NCBI RefSeq assembly: GCF_017832355.1
Contig: NZ_JAFIBY010000001.1
Coordinates: 682,001 to 746,000 of the forward strand
DNA length: 64,000 nt
Direction: 5' to 3'
Source: Serratia sp. PL17
GTDB lineage: Bacteria; Pseudomonadota; Gammaproteobacteria; Enterobacterales; Enterobacteriaceae
The position numbers were made by a program, and so were the translations under genes. The number at the start of each line of letters is the position of its first letter. Within the stretch, counting starts at the first letter, position 1. Positions 55,713 to 63,974 of this stretch are shown here, in pieces. The notes under the pieces are model-generated. The model had not been told where the DNA came from, ran no database searches, and worked only from the letters and a program-made list of their open reading frames with translations.

Positions 55713-55903
55713 AGCTGCACAGCCTCCTGTTGTGCTGACCGGTCGATCTCCGGCAACTCGACCACCTGGCCGGCGGTCAGGAATATCTGGCCGGCAATCC
55801 CTGGATTGGCAGCCAGTACGGCTTCGGTTACGCCCTGCGTGGTGCCGTAATGGCGCTGGCACAGTAAATCCAGCGTGTCGCCCTGCATTGCTCGCACTTT
55901 CAC
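55703..55903 (-). CDS. X: Tail protein gpX (LysM-like)
   Basis: A 66-residue P2 X-type tail protein (67 in P2). The GTG start at 55903 overlaps the L stop by one base and gives VKVRAMQGDTLDLLCQRHYG, matching P2 X (ALQGDTLDAICVRYYG). VTEAVLAANPGIAG and VVELPE also match. The ORF is open upstream to 55972, but that is inside L. Confidence 0.92.
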   Translation of the reverse strand: MKVRAMQGDTLDLLCQRHYGTTQGVTEAVLAANPGIAGQIFLTAGQVVELPEIDRSAQQEAVQLWT

Positions 55904-56400
55904 TAGAATGCCTCCGCGTAATTGCGCACTTCGTCGCGAATATCGGCGATAGCCCAGCGCGCATCGCGCCACAGATCAGCAGCCTGCAGGGTAAGTCCGG
56001 CGGCGTGTTTTTCGCCGGCGTCGCCGGTAGTGTCAACGTCGCGGTAATTCTCAATCAGATACGCGCGGGTGAGGCTGTACACCGCACGGCGATAACGGAA
56101 TACCTTGATGCTTTCGCCATTGATTTCATCGGATGGAACGGCCGCCAGTGACGCATAGCCGGCTTTTAGCTGGACGGCTTGCCAGCGGGTCAACTGGCCG
56201 ATCACATGGGCCACACCCTCGATCACGGCGTGCTTCAATCGGGTGGTGGTCACCGCGCCGTTGATGCGCATTTCCATGCGCACGGCTCTGAGTGTGATCT
56301 CAGGCCAGAAATGGCCGGCGGTGACCTTCTCGCCGTTATCATCGGTATCTGGCACATCGTCAGCGGCGGGGGTGACGGTACGCCCGGCAACAAGGCTCAT
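55903..56400 (-). CDS. L: Head completion protein gpL
   Basis: A 165-residue P2 L-type head completion protein (169 in P2) that readies the filled capsid for tail joining. The start MSLVAGRTV and later segments KHAVIEGVAHVIGQLTRWQAVQLKAGYASLAAVPSDEINGESIKVFRYRRAVYSLTRAYLIE and the GEKHAAGLTLQAADLWRDARWAIADIR end are typical. It is 103 bp past the M stop, a gap without a recognisable gene. Confidence 0.93.
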   Translation of the reverse strand: MSLVAGRTVTPAADDVPDTDDNGEKVTAGHFWPEITLRAVRMEMRINGAVTTTRLKHAVIEGVAHVIGQLTRWQAVQLKAGYASLAAVPSDEINGESIKVFRYRRAVYSLTRAYLIENYRDVDTTGDAGEKHAAGLTLQAADLWRDARWAIADIRDEVRNYAEAF

Positions 56401-56503
56401 GGCCCAATCTCCTCAAAAGGTGGCGGTGAGCGAGTGGAGAAAAGCACGCGCCAGGCACGGCAGATCTCCACCCGCGCCGCCAGCGCACGGGGCGCAAGTC
56501 GTT

Positions 56504-57418
56504 TTATTCAGTGGTTGGCGTCTTGGTTTTCTTTACTGGCGCCTTACCGGTTGTCTTCTTAGCTGGCGCTTTGCTCGGGGCGCGGCGTTGTCTGCTGGGT
56601 TTCGTGGCCACCGCAGTCGGTTCTGACGATGCTGCAGCGTCGGTACCTGGCACGGCGCTGGTATTACCATCGCCTGTTGCTGCATGAGTATCAGCGCCAG
56701 TTGTGTCAGTACCTTCAGCATTGCTTTCCCCTTCGCCGGCGGTTGCCAGACTGGCTTTTTTAACCAATCGCGCCAGGCGTTCGATCTCTTTTTTCACACC
56801 GGCGCCGGCGTCCAACTTAATCGCCTGGCGCAATAAACCCAGCGCGATAGCCTGGTCGGCTTCGGTGCCGCTGCGCAGTGCGAAACCGCGAACCTTGAAC
56901 AGCTTGGCAAGCACCTGATCCGGCATATCCTTGCCCTCGACAATCTGTGCAAGGTCATCCAGCACTGACAGGTAAGGGGTCAGGTCTGCGGTTTCGTCGG
57001 CCTTCACCTGCACCAGAATGGGATCGCAAAGCTCTTCTACCAGTGCGGTGGCCGCAGTACGGCGGAAACGGTCAGGCATCGCGAGGTTGTGCGCGATGAC
57101 ATAGCGGCCAATGCGTACAGCAAGCGGATAATCAGCCGTATCAATTGCCCAAATCATGAGGGTGACGATCACTTCATCCTGGCGGCCGCTGTCACCCTCA
57201 AGGGTGCCGTCGATCCAGCCTTCGTAATGCGGCAGTAATTGCTTTTTCATCGCCGCTTTCGCCTGGTCAGACTGCACTTTTCTCAGTGCACTCTGATCCA
57301 TACGCAGACGGTGAAGAATTTGTTCGTGCGCGGTGCGGGCGGCATCCGTATGTTCTTCGGTCTTGCCGTGGCGTTCCGCCATGACGCGTTGAAAATGTTT
57401 TTGTGCCGGTGTCAGCAT
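56504..57418 (-). CDS. M: Terminase small/endonuclease subunit gpM, with extra basic tail
   Basis: A 304-residue terminase subunit of P2 M type, which cuts at cos. The first 225 residues match the family (MLTPAQKHFQRVMAERHGKTEEH, LPHYEGWIDGTLEGDSGRQDEVIVTLMIWAIDTADYPLAVRIGRYVI). A further 80 residues have no match in P2 M (247 in total): a Thr/Ala/Asp-rich linker and then a basic KPSRQRRAPSKAPAKKTTGK stretch rich in Ala, Lys and Pro, like histone H1 tails. This tail may hold DNA or other proteins; its role is unknown. Confidence 0.9.
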   Translation of the reverse strand: MLTPAQKHFQRVMAERHGKTEEHTDAARTAHEQILHRLRMDQSALRKVQSDQAKAAMKKQLLPHYEGWIDGTLEGDSGRQDEVIVTLMIWAIDTADYPLAVRIGRYVIAHNLAMPDRFRRTAATALVEELCDPILVQVKADETADLTPYLSVLDDLAQIVEGKDMPDQVLAKLFKVRGFALRSGTEADQAIALGLLRQAIKLDAGAGVKKEIERLARLVKKASLATAGEGESNAEGTDTTGADTHAATGDGNTSAVPGTDAAASSEPTAVATKPSRQRRAPSKAPAKKTTGKAPVKKTKTPTTE

Positions 57419-57462
57419 TATCCTGTCCCCGAAGTGGGGCGGGCAGGTGCCCGCCCGGGTGA

Positions 57463-58509
57463 TTAACCGCCGCTCGCAGGTTGCGCGAAGGTGATGCCGT
57501 CGATAAAGGCCACATTGCCGTAGTCCTCAATAACGAAATCGTCATTTGATGACTGGTAGGTCGCGACGCGGTTGTACTCCGGTTCTTCTTTGATGGTGCG
57601 ACGCAGACCACCGCGCTGGTAATAGATCGACAGGTTTTTAAACGGTGTGATCAGGATGCCGTTGACCGGGAAGAACGGCGCAATGAAGGTGGGCATGTTC
57701 CCGACGCGCTCCTGCGCCACGATCAACTGACCGGCCAGCATTTCGGTGTTCGGGTTGGTCTGGCTCATGGCGTTGATTGCCGGGAAGTTGCTGGTTGTCA
57801 GCAGGTCGCCGGCCAGGATCACCACGTTATCCGGGTTACGCTTGTGCCATTCATCCATCAGGCTGTTTTTGGCGTCATAGACCGCGGCGGATACGTTGCC
57901 GTAAGTGCCTTTGGTGATGATCTTATTGTCCTCATCGCGTGAGGTGACCGTGATATCAGAAATCACGCGGTGCGGCGCTTCCCTGCGGATCTTCTCAAGG
58001 AAACCGATGCCGCAATCCTGCAACAGTGGGTTGGCTGCGCGGTCTGACGGGTCGACGTAACTGGTGCCGTTGAAACCGATCATGATGCGGTCAAGCGACA
58101 TCTGGCGTGCCATCGCCGAGCTGATCAGCGGCTGGAAGTTCGGCTGATGTGCCCAGGCGTCCAACTGTTCGTAGCTGATGCCGTAGTCATAGTTGACCTT
58201 GCGGCACATGTAGTTGAACGGCTCCATTTTGTCGTTGGCGACAGGATTACGGCGGGCGCTCGTGCTGTTGCTCACCCCGGCCAGTGGGCCTTTGCTGCCG
58301 ATAAGCACTTTCTGCCCGATCTGCTGGGTGACGCCGAACATATTAATTTTGCTCAGGAAGGAATCACTTTCCTGCGCTGCAGCTTCCAGTTTCTGCTGTA
58401 CCGTTGGGTCAACAGCAAACTTTGCGGCGACAGCTGCCGGCGATACGCGGTTTAGCTGTGCCTGCCGGGCAACGTACTGATCAAACAGCTCGCGGGTAAT
58501 ATTTTCCAT
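57463..58509 (-). CDS. N: Major capsid protein gpN
   Basis: A 348-residue major capsid protein of P2 N type (357 in P2), HK97 fold. Typical sequence is ITRELFDQYVARQAQLNRVSPAAVAAKFAVDPTVQQKLEAAAQESDSFLSKINMFGV. In P2 the N-terminal 31 residues are removed by the gpO protease. It lies 36 bp after O and 44 bp before M, in the order O-N-M-L. Confidence 0.96.
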   Translation of the reverse strand: MENITRELFDQYVARQAQLNRVSPAAVAAKFAVDPTVQQKLEAAAQESDSFLSKINMFGVTQQIGQKVLIGSKGPLAGVSNSTSARRNPVANDKMEPFNYMCRKVNYDYGISYEQLDAWAHQPNFQPLISSAMARQMSLDRIMIGFNGTSYVDPSDRAANPLLQDCGIGFLEKIRREAPHRVISDITVTSRDEDNKIITKGTYGNVSAAVYDAKNSLMDEWHKRNPDNVVILAGDLLTTSNFPAINAMSQTNPNTEMLAGQLIVAQERVGNMPTFIAPFFPVNGILITPFKNLSIYYQRGGLRRTIKEEPEYNRVATYQSSNDDFVIEDYGNVAFIDGITFAQPASGG

Positions 58510-58545
58510 GCTCTATTTCTCTCGTTGTGATTATCAGTCGTTGGC

Positions 58546-59379
58546 TCAGTAGTCAGCCAGCTGAGCGTTGTTGCCACCACTGGCAGGCGGGCGTCGGCTG
58601 TAGTTGCCGTCCGTGCCTTCAACCTTCTGCTGCAGTGCAGCAAGGTCAGAGGTCAGCTTCTCTATAGCCTGTTTGTTGCTGGCTGCCGTTTGCTCGGCGC
58701 TGCTGAACTGGTCGGACAGATCGGCCTGGGATTGCGCCACCACCTCTACCGCCTGATGCACCTGACTGAAACGCTCGTCGTCGGTTTTCTTACCCTTGCC
58801 GAGGATGCCCATGACGCGGTTAAACCATTGCTTCCCTTCTTCACCACGCTGAGCGTTGAGTTCGATCACTTCCGCCTCAATGGCTTCGGTGAACATCGGC
58901 GGTTCTGCCTGCTGATTGTTGAAAGCCATCACCTGTGCGCGCTGCTGCGCTGCAAACTTCAGGCGCTCAGTGCCGAGGCTTGCCGGGGTGTCGGTCATCG
59001 CCAGCCCCACTACATAGGCTTTGCCGTTGAGAGCAAATTGCGGCGCCAACTCAATACTGGAGTAGACCTTTTGCCCCTTATCGGTCATCTGCACCATGCG
59101 ATCAGAGGCTTCAATCTCTGCATAAAGCGCGGTGCGCCCGGCCAGCGCTCCTTCGGAAATGTCTTCGGTACTGAGTGCCGCTACATCCCCCATCGCACCA
59201 AAATCGCTACCTGGATAGGGCGATAGATAGTGCTCAATGTTGACGCGTGCGCCATATACCGCCGGGTCGTAACTTGCTGCCGCGTCGCGAAGGTGCTGCG
59301 GTTGAATTTCGCGGCCATCAACGGTGTTTCCGGAGACGGCAACACGGAATTTCTTACGTGGTTTTGCTGTGCCTGCCAT
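58546..59379 (-). CDS. O: Capsid scaffold/protease gpO
   Basis: A 277-residue protein with an N-terminal serine protease and a C-terminal scaffold, P2 O type (284 in P2). The protease triad candidates are Asp21 (TVDGRE), His50 (ARVNIEHYLSPYP) and Ser107/108 (KVYSSIELA). A helical scaffold part (QSQADLSDQFSSAEQTAASNKQAIEKLTSDLAALQQKV) ends it. It is first gene of the leftward O-to-H unit and divergent from P with a shared Ogr box. Confidence 0.95.
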   Translation of the reverse strand: MAGTAKPRKKFRVAVSGNTVDGREIQPQHLRDAAASYDPAVYGARVNIEHYLSPYPGSDFGAMGDVAALSTEDISEGALAGRTALYAEIEASDRMVQMTDKGQKVYSSIELAPQFALNGKAYVVGLAMTDTPASLGTERLKFAAQQRAQVMAFNNQQAEPPMFTEAIEAEVIELNAQRGEEGKQWFNRVMGILGKGKKTDDERFSQVHQAVEVVAQSQADLSDQFSSAEQTAASNKQAIEKLTSDLAALQQKVEGTDGNYSRRPPASGGNNAQLADY

Positions 59380-59450
59380 GTTCGTTTACTCGCTCGGTTT
59401 CTGAGTTCCCGGTGATGATGGCAGGGCGCCCGGCTCCCTCTCAACGCGTT

Positions 59451-59478
59451 GTTGTTGTCGGAGAACGCTGACAGCCGG
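59451..59478. promoter_or_regulatory. Shared Ogr box between divergent O and P
   Basis: GTTGTTGTCG, nine bases, then GACAGCCGG, with TGT (59456-59458) and ACA (59471-59473) 12 bp apart. The centre 59464.5 lies 55 bp from plausible starts near 59520 (P, ATG 59539) and 59410 (O, ATG 59379). Eighteen of the 19 flanking bases equal those of the D/FI box. Confidence 0.85.
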
Positions 59479-59538
59479 CACCGCAAGAAAGCCCCCACGC
59501 GCGCGGGTTAACCTCCCCGGCAGGACATGGGGGAGACT

Positions 59539-61260
59539 ATGACGGTTCAGGAAACATTCACCCGACATCGGGCACGGCAGCTTTACTGGCAGGGGTATCC
59601 GCCGGCTGAAATCGCACGCCTGATGGGCATCAATCAAAACACGGTCTATGCCTGGAAGAAGCGCGACGAATGGGATGAAACGCCACCGATACAGCGTGTC
59701 ACCACCTCGCTCGATGCACGCCTGGTGCAACTGACCGGCAAGGACAAAAAGAGCGGCGGTGACTTCAAGGAAATTGACCTGTTGACGCGCCAGCTGAAGA
59801 AACTGGACAACGGCACGCCGGCCACGCAGCCGAAGAAGAAGGTGCGCAAGAAACAAAACTTCTTCTCTGAAGCGCAGATCGCGCAGCTGCGTGAAAACAT
59901 TCTGGGTTCGCTGCATTGGCACCAGCGAGGCTGGTATGACAACCATCATCACCGCAACCGTATGGTGCTCAAAAGCCGTCAGGTGGGGGCAACCTGGTAC
60001 TTTGCCCGCGAAGCACTGGTGCGGGCACTCTCCGATGATGTGAAGTACAAGCACCAGCTCAACCAGATATTTCTGTCAGCCAGTCGCCGGCAGGCGTACC
60101 AGTTCCGCGGTTTTATCCGTTCTGCAGCAGCGGAAGTCGACGTCGAATTAAAAGGCGGCGACATGATCCAGCTTGCCAATGGCGCGGAGCTGCACTTTCT
60201 CGGCACATCCGCTGCGACGGCGCAGTCGTACACCGGCAACCTGTTCTTTGATGAGTTCTTCTGGGTGGGCCAGTTTGCCAACCTGAAGAAGGTGGCCGGC
60301 GCCATGGCGACGTTGAAAGGGCTGACGCGTACCTACTTTTCCACGCCTTCGGCGGAAAGCCATGAGGCTTACCCGTTCTGGACGGGGGAGGCATTCAACA
60401 AGGGGCGTGCAAGCGGTAAGCGTGTGGAGTTCGACACGTCCTGGAAGACGCTAAATAGCGGCCTGATGTGCCCGGATAAAATATGGCGCCAGATTGTGAC
60501 CCTGCAGGACGCTATCGATCACGGCTGGGATTTGACGGATATCGATGAAATCCGCGAAGAGAACAGCCCTGAAGAGTACGACAACCTGTACGGCTGCCAG
60601 TTTATCCGCAACGGTGAGGCCGCCTTTGACTACAACATGCTGCTGACCTGTGGCGCCGACGGTTATGACGACTGGCTTGACTGGAAACCCTACGCCATGC
60701 GGCCCATGGCCGATCGCGCGGTATGGATTGGTTATGACCCCAACGGCGCCAGCGGGAAAGGGGACAGCGGCGGTATTTCTGTTAATGCGGTGCCGTTGGT
60801 CAGCGGCGGCAAGTTCCGCACCATCGAAACGCAACGTATCCGGGGCATGGAGTTCGAGGCGCAGGCCAATCTAATCATTGGCATGCTGGATCGCTACAAC
60901 GTGCAACATATCGGCATTGATGGGCAAGGGATCGGTGAGGCTGTCTGGCAACTGGTCAAGAAGCGGTTTCCGGCGGCGGTCTGTTACCAGTTCAACCCGG
61001 CCAGCAAGCGCATGCTGGTACTGAAGATGCAACAGATAGTCCGTGGTGGTCGTTGGGAGTATGACCGCGGTGAGTATGACCTGATCACTGCCTTTAACGC
61101 CGTGCGTAAAGTGGTCACCCCCGGTGGGGTAATCACCTATGACACTGACCGCAGTCGCGGCGTGAGCCATGGCGACCTGGCCTGGGCGACCATGCTCGCA
61201 ATCATTAACGAACCGCTGGGACAAGATGGCGGCAGCAACATGACGGTTATGGAGTATTAA
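59539..61260 (+). CDS. P: Terminase large (ATPase) subunit gpP
   Basis: A 573-residue terminase ATPase of P2 P type (590 in P2), which packages DNA from cos. An N-terminal helix-turn-helix (RARQLYWQGYPPAEIARLMGINQNTVYAWKKRDEW) is followed by Walker A SRQVGATWYFAR (about residue 145) and Walker B LFFDEFFW. A C-terminal nuclease-like part follows (WIGYDPNGASGKGDSGGISV). I chose ATG 59539 (MTVQETF) with GGGGGAGACT before it rather than ATG 59527. Q follows after one base. Confidence 0.95.
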   Translation: MTVQETFTRHRARQLYWQGYPPAEIARLMGINQNTVYAWKKRDEWDETPPIQRVTTSLDARLVQLTGKDKKSGGDFKEIDLLTRQLKKLDNGTPATQPKKKVRKKQNFFSEAQIAQLRENILGSLHWHQRGWYDNHHHRNRMVLKSRQVGATWYFAREALVRALSDDVKYKHQLNQIFLSASRRQAYQFRGFIRSAAAEVDVELKGGDMIQLANGAELHFLGTSAATAQSYTGNLFFDEFFWVGQFANLKKVAGAMATLKGLTRTYFSTPSAESHEAYPFWTGEAFNKGRASGKRVEFDTSWKTLNSGLMCPDKIWRQIVTLQDAIDHGWDLTDIDEIREENSPEEYDNLYGCQFIRNGEAAFDYNMLLTCGADGYDDWLDWKPYAMRPMADRAVWIGYDPNGASGKGDSGGISVNAVPLVSGGKFRTIETQRIRGMEFEAQANLIIGMLDRYNVQHIGIDGQGIGEAVWQLVKKRFPAAVCYQFNPASKRMLVLKMQQIVRGGRWEYDRGEYDLITAFNAVRKVVTPGGVITYDTDRSRGVSHGDLAWATMLAIINEPLGQDGGSNMTVMEY

Positions 61261-61261
61261 C

Positions 61262-62317
61262 GTGAGCAAAAGAAAATCACCACTGACGCGCCAACAGCCC
61301 GCAGCAGAAACGCAGACGGATCTGGCAGCCGAGCTGCAAAAAGTCCCTGGCCTGAGTACCTTCTCGTTTGATGGCCCCTGGCCAGTATCATCGTCCTATG
61401 ATCTGCTGGACTCGATGTATTGTGCCGACAACGGCCGCTACTACGATACGCCGATCAGCTGGTACGGACTGGCCCGACAGTTCGGCCATGCTAGCTGGCA
61501 TCAGTCGGCGCTGATCTTCAAACGCAATGTGCTGTCCGGTTGCTTCATCCCGCACAAGCTGCTGTCGCGTCAGGCGTTCTCGGCCTTCGCCATGGATTGG
61601 GTGGTGTTCGGCAACGCTTATCTGGAGTTGCGCCGCAATGTGCTCGGTGGGCCGCTGGCGCTGCATCACACGTTGGCGAAATACACCCGGCGTGGCTCCG
61701 ACCTGGATACCTACTGGTTTATCCAGGCGGGTCTGGATGATTACCAGTTTCCGACTGGCGCCGTCTGCCATGTGATCAACCCGGACATTCACCAGGAGAT
61801 CTACGGCATGCCGGAGTACTTCGCCGGCCTGCTGTCCGCTAACCTGTCTCACTCGGCTGACACTTTCCGCAAGCTGTACTACGACAACGGCAGCCATGCC
61901 GGTTGCATCGTCTACGTCAACAGCGCTATCGCTGACCAGGAAAGCCTGGACAAGCTAAAGAAGACACTGACCGACACGCGGCGGGGTGGAGCATTCAAAA
62001 ACATCCTGCTGCACGCGCCAAACGGCGGCAAGGACTCGGTGCAGATCCTGCCGTTCAGCCAGATCTCGGCCAAGGATGAGTTTCTGGGCGTTAAAAGCGC
62101 TACGCGTGACGATATCCTCGCCGCTCACCGCGTACCGCCGCAGCTGATGGGCGCCATGCCGGAAGGTAACGGCACGTTTGGTGATGTGGAGAAGGCGGCG
62201 AGAGTGTTCGCCATCAACGAGCTGACGCCGATCATGGAAGCCATGAAGCATGTCAACGACTGGATGGGGGAGGAGGTGATCCGCTTCAACCCGTATGCGT
62301 TGCTGAACGCAGACTAA
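61262..62317 (+). CDS. Q: Portal protein gpQ
   Basis: A 351-residue portal protein of P2 Q type (344 in P2), the dodecameric ring through which DNA enters. Landmarks are FDGPWPVSSSYDLLDSMYCADNGRYYDTPISWYGLARQFG and DEFLGVKSATRDDILAAHRVPPQLMGAMPEGNGTFGDVEKA. It starts with GTG one base after the P stop. It is the last structural gene before cos. Confidence 0.96.
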   Translation: MSKRKSPLTRQQPAAETQTDLAAELQKVPGLSTFSFDGPWPVSSSYDLLDSMYCADNGRYYDTPISWYGLARQFGHASWHQSALIFKRNVLSGCFIPHKLLSRQAFSAFAMDWVVFGNAYLELRRNVLGGPLALHHTLAKYTRRGSDLDTYWFIQAGLDDYQFPTGAVCHVINPDIHQEIYGMPEYFAGLLSANLSHSADTFRKLYYDNGSHAGCIVYVNSAIADQESLDKLKKTLTDTRRGGAFKNILLHAPNGGKDSVQILPFSQISAKDEFLGVKSATRDDILAAHRVPPQLMGAMPEGNGTFGDVEKAARVFAINELTPIMEAMKHVNDWMGEEVIRFNPYALLNAD

Positions 62318-62558
62318 CCCCATCGCTGCAGCATGGCCGCCGCCGTCTACGGTGGCCACCTCCCTATTGTTCGACCTCATTCCATCCGATCTAACGCTGG
62401 CATTCACAGCATCAATCTTTTTGCCGTCACCAGCCGCGCTATGTGGCCCTCTGGCGTGCTCGTAACGTATCACAGCGTCTACGCACCATCACAGTGCGCG
62501 CTTCACAGCGGCCCGCTCATGAAGCACATAGCCCCCTCCCCATGACCCAACGCGCGCG
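62318..62558. other. Q-to-cos interval, with one unsupported small ORF
   Basis: This 241-bp GC-rich stretch holds an ORF of 70 codons at 62333-62545 (+) starting MAAAVYGGHLPIVRPHSIRSN. It begins 16 bp after the Q stop and ends 13 bp before cos, but has no clear ribosome site and no family that I recognise. I do not call it a gene with confidence. The DNA may serve in terminase binding. Confidence 0.35.
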
Positions 62559-62577
62559 CTTACTCCCCCGCCTCGCC
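62559..62577 (-). other. Putative P2-type cos site
   Basis: On the minus strand the 19 bases read GGCGAGGCGGGGGAGTAAG, close to the P2 cohesive end as I recall it (GGCGAGGCGGGG then a purine run). It is placed as in P2, between portal gene Q and the early/cargo region. Exact nicks are not provable from sequence. Confidence 0.7.
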
Positions 62578-62599
62578 TGCGCGCCTCACACCCTCTTTT

Positions 62600-62698
62600 T
62601 TGTGCAAAATCCAAAGTGGCTCGAAGCCGCATCAGTACTGGCGCAGGTTCGCAATGGGGAAGGTCTAATTATTGTGCAAAACTGTGCACGCTTTTGCA
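62600..62698. repeat. cos-proximal repeats
   Basis: TTGTGCAAAA occurs at 62600-62609 and 62672-62681, 72 bp apart. The second copy lies in an inverted repeat TGCAAAA (62675-62681) with TTTTGCA (62692-62698) around a GTGCAC core. They lie 23-121 bp beyond the cos site and before the 3' end of the cargo gene; they may bind terminase or end the cargo transcript. Confidence 0.5.
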
Positions 62699-62711
62699 TT
62701 GCATTATTGGA

Positions 62712-63929
62712 TTAATTTGATATGGTTTCGTTGGTAATATTCGCTAAAAACATAGATATTATTGAGTCATAATCAATGACTAAGAGGTCAGGTCTGCCTC
62801 GTAATGCTTGTTTCACTTCTTCATCGTTAGTATTTTCCATATTCCCAACTATTAGTATCTTTACTGGGTTGTTGGTTCTTACTCCATATTTTTCTTCGGC
62901 ATGTTTCGCGTTTTCTTCAAACGTAAAATATTCCGCATAATTATCTAGTTGGGCTATCCCTTCGTTTACAGCGTCAATAAATCTTCTTCTGCGACGTTCT
63001 CCTTTTGTTAGATTCTGCTTATTGACTAATCCTTTTTTTAAATCACATATATCGTAAAAACCATCTTTTCTTTGAAGAAGAAAATCTGGGTTAATTGATT
63101 TGTCAGTATTATCAGGTGTTTTTTCTATCCAATTCAAAGTTGGTTCATATATTGACCTGGTGTGCCCAAGAGTGTTTAAGATAATGTCTTTATTTTCGTT
63201 AAGATAATCACCAATTGTAGTTTCATGTATTTCATTTCTTAGTATCATATTGTGCAGGTATGATATTTTTATACCTTTAAGATCTATGTCTTTGTTTATT
63301 TTTTGAATGCCAAGGATGGGATCTCCATCACTTGGGAATTCTAGGTATTCACTCAGGCTTTGCTGTAGTTCGTCTTCTGTTATTTCATTTCCGAATATTA
63401 GCATTTCATATATGTGTCGTGCTCTTAAAATGCTGTCTCTACATGTAACTATCACCGTGTTTGATAATCTTGCTGTTAAGAAATCATCATTAAATGAAAA
63501 TGTGTTTTGTACATCTCGGTTTCCAAATATCTTTGTTTTGAACTTTTCTGTTATAGGGAATCTTTCTAATTCCTCTTCATTTGATTCATCGACGTTTGCG
63601 ATAAATATATTTATCAGTCCACTTCCTTTTCTTGCGAATTTAAATTTGGCATTGGAGTTTTCAATTTTTTCATAATAACTAACCAATTTTTCAAAACTTA
63701 ATTTAGAATATTTTTTTATTTTTAATGGGAAAGTTTTTTCAGATGCCCCGACTAATTCAACTGAGAATGCCTCGTCAGTTTTTGCGCATAAAATAGTGGT
63801 TGGGTAGAAAATTCCACCACGGCTTCCGTCTTCTGCGGCTAAATATCCATTATTATCAGCATCTCTGACATTTTTAAAATGCTGGTCTAATGCTCTTTTA
63901 CATATAATTGCGAATCTTTCAATTTCCAT
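62712..63929 (-). CDS. Probable Shedu-type (DUF4263) anti-phage nuclease
   Basis: A 405-residue protein whose C-terminal third has a PD-(D/E)xK nuclease layout typical of Shedu/DUF4263: Glu262 (SIYEPTLNW), Pro281-Asp282 (NPDFLLQRKDG), Asp296-x-Lys298 (DICDLKKG) and the helix AVNEGIAQLDNYAEYF with Gln327 and Tyr331. The first 230 residues are unlike anything I know and may sense infection. The gene is visibly richer in A and T than the phage genes beside it, a sign of recent transfer. It sits beside cos, at the old/tin cargo site of P2 phages, pointing towards Q. Function as defence is inferred; no experimental assignment is known to me. Confidence 0.72.
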   Translation of the reverse strand: MEIERFAIICKRALDQHFKNVRDADNNGYLAAEDGSRGGIFYPTTILCAKTDEAFSVELVGASEKTFPLKIKKYSKLSFEKLVSYYEKIENSNAKFKFARKGSGLINIFIANVDESNEEELERFPITEKFKTKIFGNRDVQNTFSFNDDFLTARLSNTVIVTCRDSILRARHIYEMLIFGNEITEDELQQSLSEYLEFPSDGDPILGIQKINKDIDLKGIKISYLHNMILRNEIHETTIGDYLNENKDIILNTLGHTRSIYEPTLNWIEKTPDNTDKSINPDFLLQRKDGFYDICDLKKGLVNKQNLTKGERRRRRFIDAVNEGIAQLDNYAEYFTFEENAKHAEEKYGVRTNNPVKILIVGNMENTNDEEVKQALRGRPDLLVIDYDSIISMFLANITNETISN

Positions 63930-63974
63930 TCATCGTTACCCCGGTGACAGTATATATGGTGCGTGGAAATATTC

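Noticed and set aside
61388..61897. 169-codon minus-strand frame within Q
   Set aside because: Shadow frame of a conserved portal gene with no support.
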